From assembly GCA_947629355.1 (NCBI GenBank), contig CANRDJ010000008.1:1-44515 (forward strand): 44,515 nucleotides of DNA, written 5' to 3'. The notes under the pieces were generated by a model. The model saw only the letters and a list, made by a program, of their open reading frames with translations, did no database searches and had not been told where the DNA came from. Shown here in pieces: positions 43,806 to 44,515 of this stretch. This stretch comes from an uncultured Clostridia bacterium (GTDB taxonomy: Bacteria; Bacillota; Clostridia; TANB77; CAG-508). The position numbers and the translations under genes are program-made. Positions within the stretch are counted from its first letter, which is position 1, and each line of letters starts with the position of its first letter.

Positions 43806-44331
43806 CTGCATTCACCTCCTCTTTGCTTAATATCTCATATAGCTTTTCTCTGGCTCTAAATACTCTTGATTTTACAGTTCCTTTTGGTATATTCAAAATA
43901 TCTGATATTTCTGAGATAGATAAATCGTTATAATAATATAGAACTGTTGTTACTCTTAAATCTTCGTCTAATGAATTTAAAGCTGTTTCTAAATCGGTTT
44001 TAAGTATTACATTTTTATCAAAACTATTATGTACTTCCTCATCATAAAATTTTACTTTTTCCATTTTTTCGCTATTTAACCTGTTTTTTGTTATGATGTC
44101 ATAGCATTTATTTATTGTAATTCTAATAACCCAAGTTTTAAAATATTTTTCATTTTTTAAGTTTGCAATATTTTTATATATACTTAAAGCTGTATCCTGA
44201 ATCGCATCACATACATCATCTTCATCTTTTAATATTGCTTTTGCTGTTTTATATATTGGTAATTTATATTCTTCGATTAATTTTGCAAATGCTTCTTGAT
44301 CTCCTTTTTTTATTTGTGCTATGATAGACAT
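43780..44331 (-). CDS. ECF-type RNA polymerase sigma factor
   Basis: A 183-residue sigma-70 family ECF factor. Region 2 is near residues 8-80 (LIEEYKLPIYKTAKAIL, DAIQDTALSIYKNI, FKTWVIRITINKCYDI) and region 4 near 125-175 (YYNDLSISEISDILNIPKGT followed by VKSRVFRAREKL). GGAGG precedes the ATG. Its stop overlaps the serpin gene, whose cytoplasmic tail could hold it at the membrane (inference). The upstream 44332-44498 is AT-rich with no other feature. Confidence 0.93.
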   Translation of the reverse strand: MSIIAQIKKGDQEAFAKLIEEYKLPIYKTAKAILKDEDDVCDAIQDTALSIYKNIANLKNEKYFKTWVIRITINKCYDIITKNRLNSEKMEKVKFYDEEVHNSFDKNVILKTDLETALNSLDEDLRVTTVLYYYNDLSISEISDILNIPKGTVKSRVFRAREKLYEILSKEEVNADEQEGHVY

Positions 44332-44498
44332 TTTTGTACCTCCATACTCATTAGACTTTTGTTTTTATAATTTAGTTCATTTGTTTTATATTTTTATTTT
44401 ATTCTATTATTATGAGCATGTCAATTTGTTTTTGCTATTTTTTTGAGCATATTTGTTATTTTATTAATAATCTTGGTTAAAATTATATTGGTGATAAT

Positions 44499-44515
44499 AT
44501 GAAAAAAATTAATGA
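44499..44515 (+). CDS. Possible start of a rightward gene, cut by the window edge
   Basis: ATG at 44499-44501 begins M-K-K-I-N and runs off the window. A weak GGTG precedes it. This is too short to identify. It would be divergent from the ECF sigma gene. Confidence 0.3.

Noticed and set aside
1..44515. CRISPR arrays, tRNA or rRNA genes
   Set aside because: No regularly spaced direct repeats and no cloverleaf or rRNA-like GC-rich stretch was seen.

Overview
The window is a low-GC (A+T-rich), gene-dense piece of a Gram-positive chromosome, most likely from an anaerobic, gut-type member of the Clostridia. The evidence is strong GGAGG ribosome-binding sites, AT-rich codon use, the radC-mreB-mreC block with a DUF4321 gene, a MecA adaptor with a ClpE-type unfoldase, small CotF-like coat proteins, a BofC C-terminal-domain protein and a dockerin-bearing serpin. 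No species can be named from the sequence. I saw no tRNA, rRNA, CRISPR array, transposase or prophage.

Layout. 1-7.5 kb: a leftward operon of eight genes starting with phosphoenolpyruvate mutase, i.e. an apparent phosphonate biosynthesis cluster. It contains two copies each of an F420-0:glutamate-ligase-like protein and of a radical SAM enzyme, a guanylate-kinase-like protein, a 2-hydroxyacid dehydrogenase and a HAD phosphatase, but no phosphonopyruvate decarboxylase. A small divergent XRE regulator and a palindrome over the probable -10 box sit at its head. 7.5-10 kb: a second XRE regulator abutting a truncated ABC permease, with its ATPase. 10-13 kb: purE, purC, purB. 13-16.3 kb: DUF4321, radC, mreB, mreC. 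16.5-24.6 kb: mecA, an M23 peptidase, coat-like proteins, pcrA, a low-Mr phosphatase, a pyrimidine-nucleoside phosphorylase, rnhB and a pseudopilin. 24.8-34.5 kb: htrA, a membrane protein, clpE, pgsA, a BofC-like protein, comEC and an SH3/NlpC-P60 protein. 34.6-37.8 kb: a STAND-type ATPase with a TPR-like tail, followed at once by an MTA/SAH nucleosidase. 37.9-41.8 kb: rpmG-secE-nusG-rplK-rplA-rplJ-rplL with an L10 leader attenuator. 41.8-44.3 kb: an ECF sigma factor overlapping a membrane-anchored serpin with a dockerin tail.

Most striking result. Eight conserved genes (purE, mreC, radC, mecA, pcrA, htrA, clpE, comEC) look broken, with eleven +1 frame breaks between them. Every break lies exactly at an in-frame CGG codon. 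At every one, skipping the C and reading the next three bases (GGA, GGG or GGT) as glycine restores the full-length protein, often at an invariant glycine (PcrA and ClpE Walker A, RadC HNHPSG). My by-eye scan of the intact genes found no CGG used as an ordinary arginine codon. Base-calling errors would not respect codon phase, so I read this as systematic recoding: CGG, probably without a normal arginine tRNA, acts as a +1 shift or four-base CGGN codon giving glycine. I annotate these genes as functional CDSs and list each shift site.

Other structure: a family of short palindromic repeats sharing a loop motif (ATTCCTCATAG), several GC-rich hairpins, and near-identical duplicated blocks in the phosphonate operon that suggest gene conversion.
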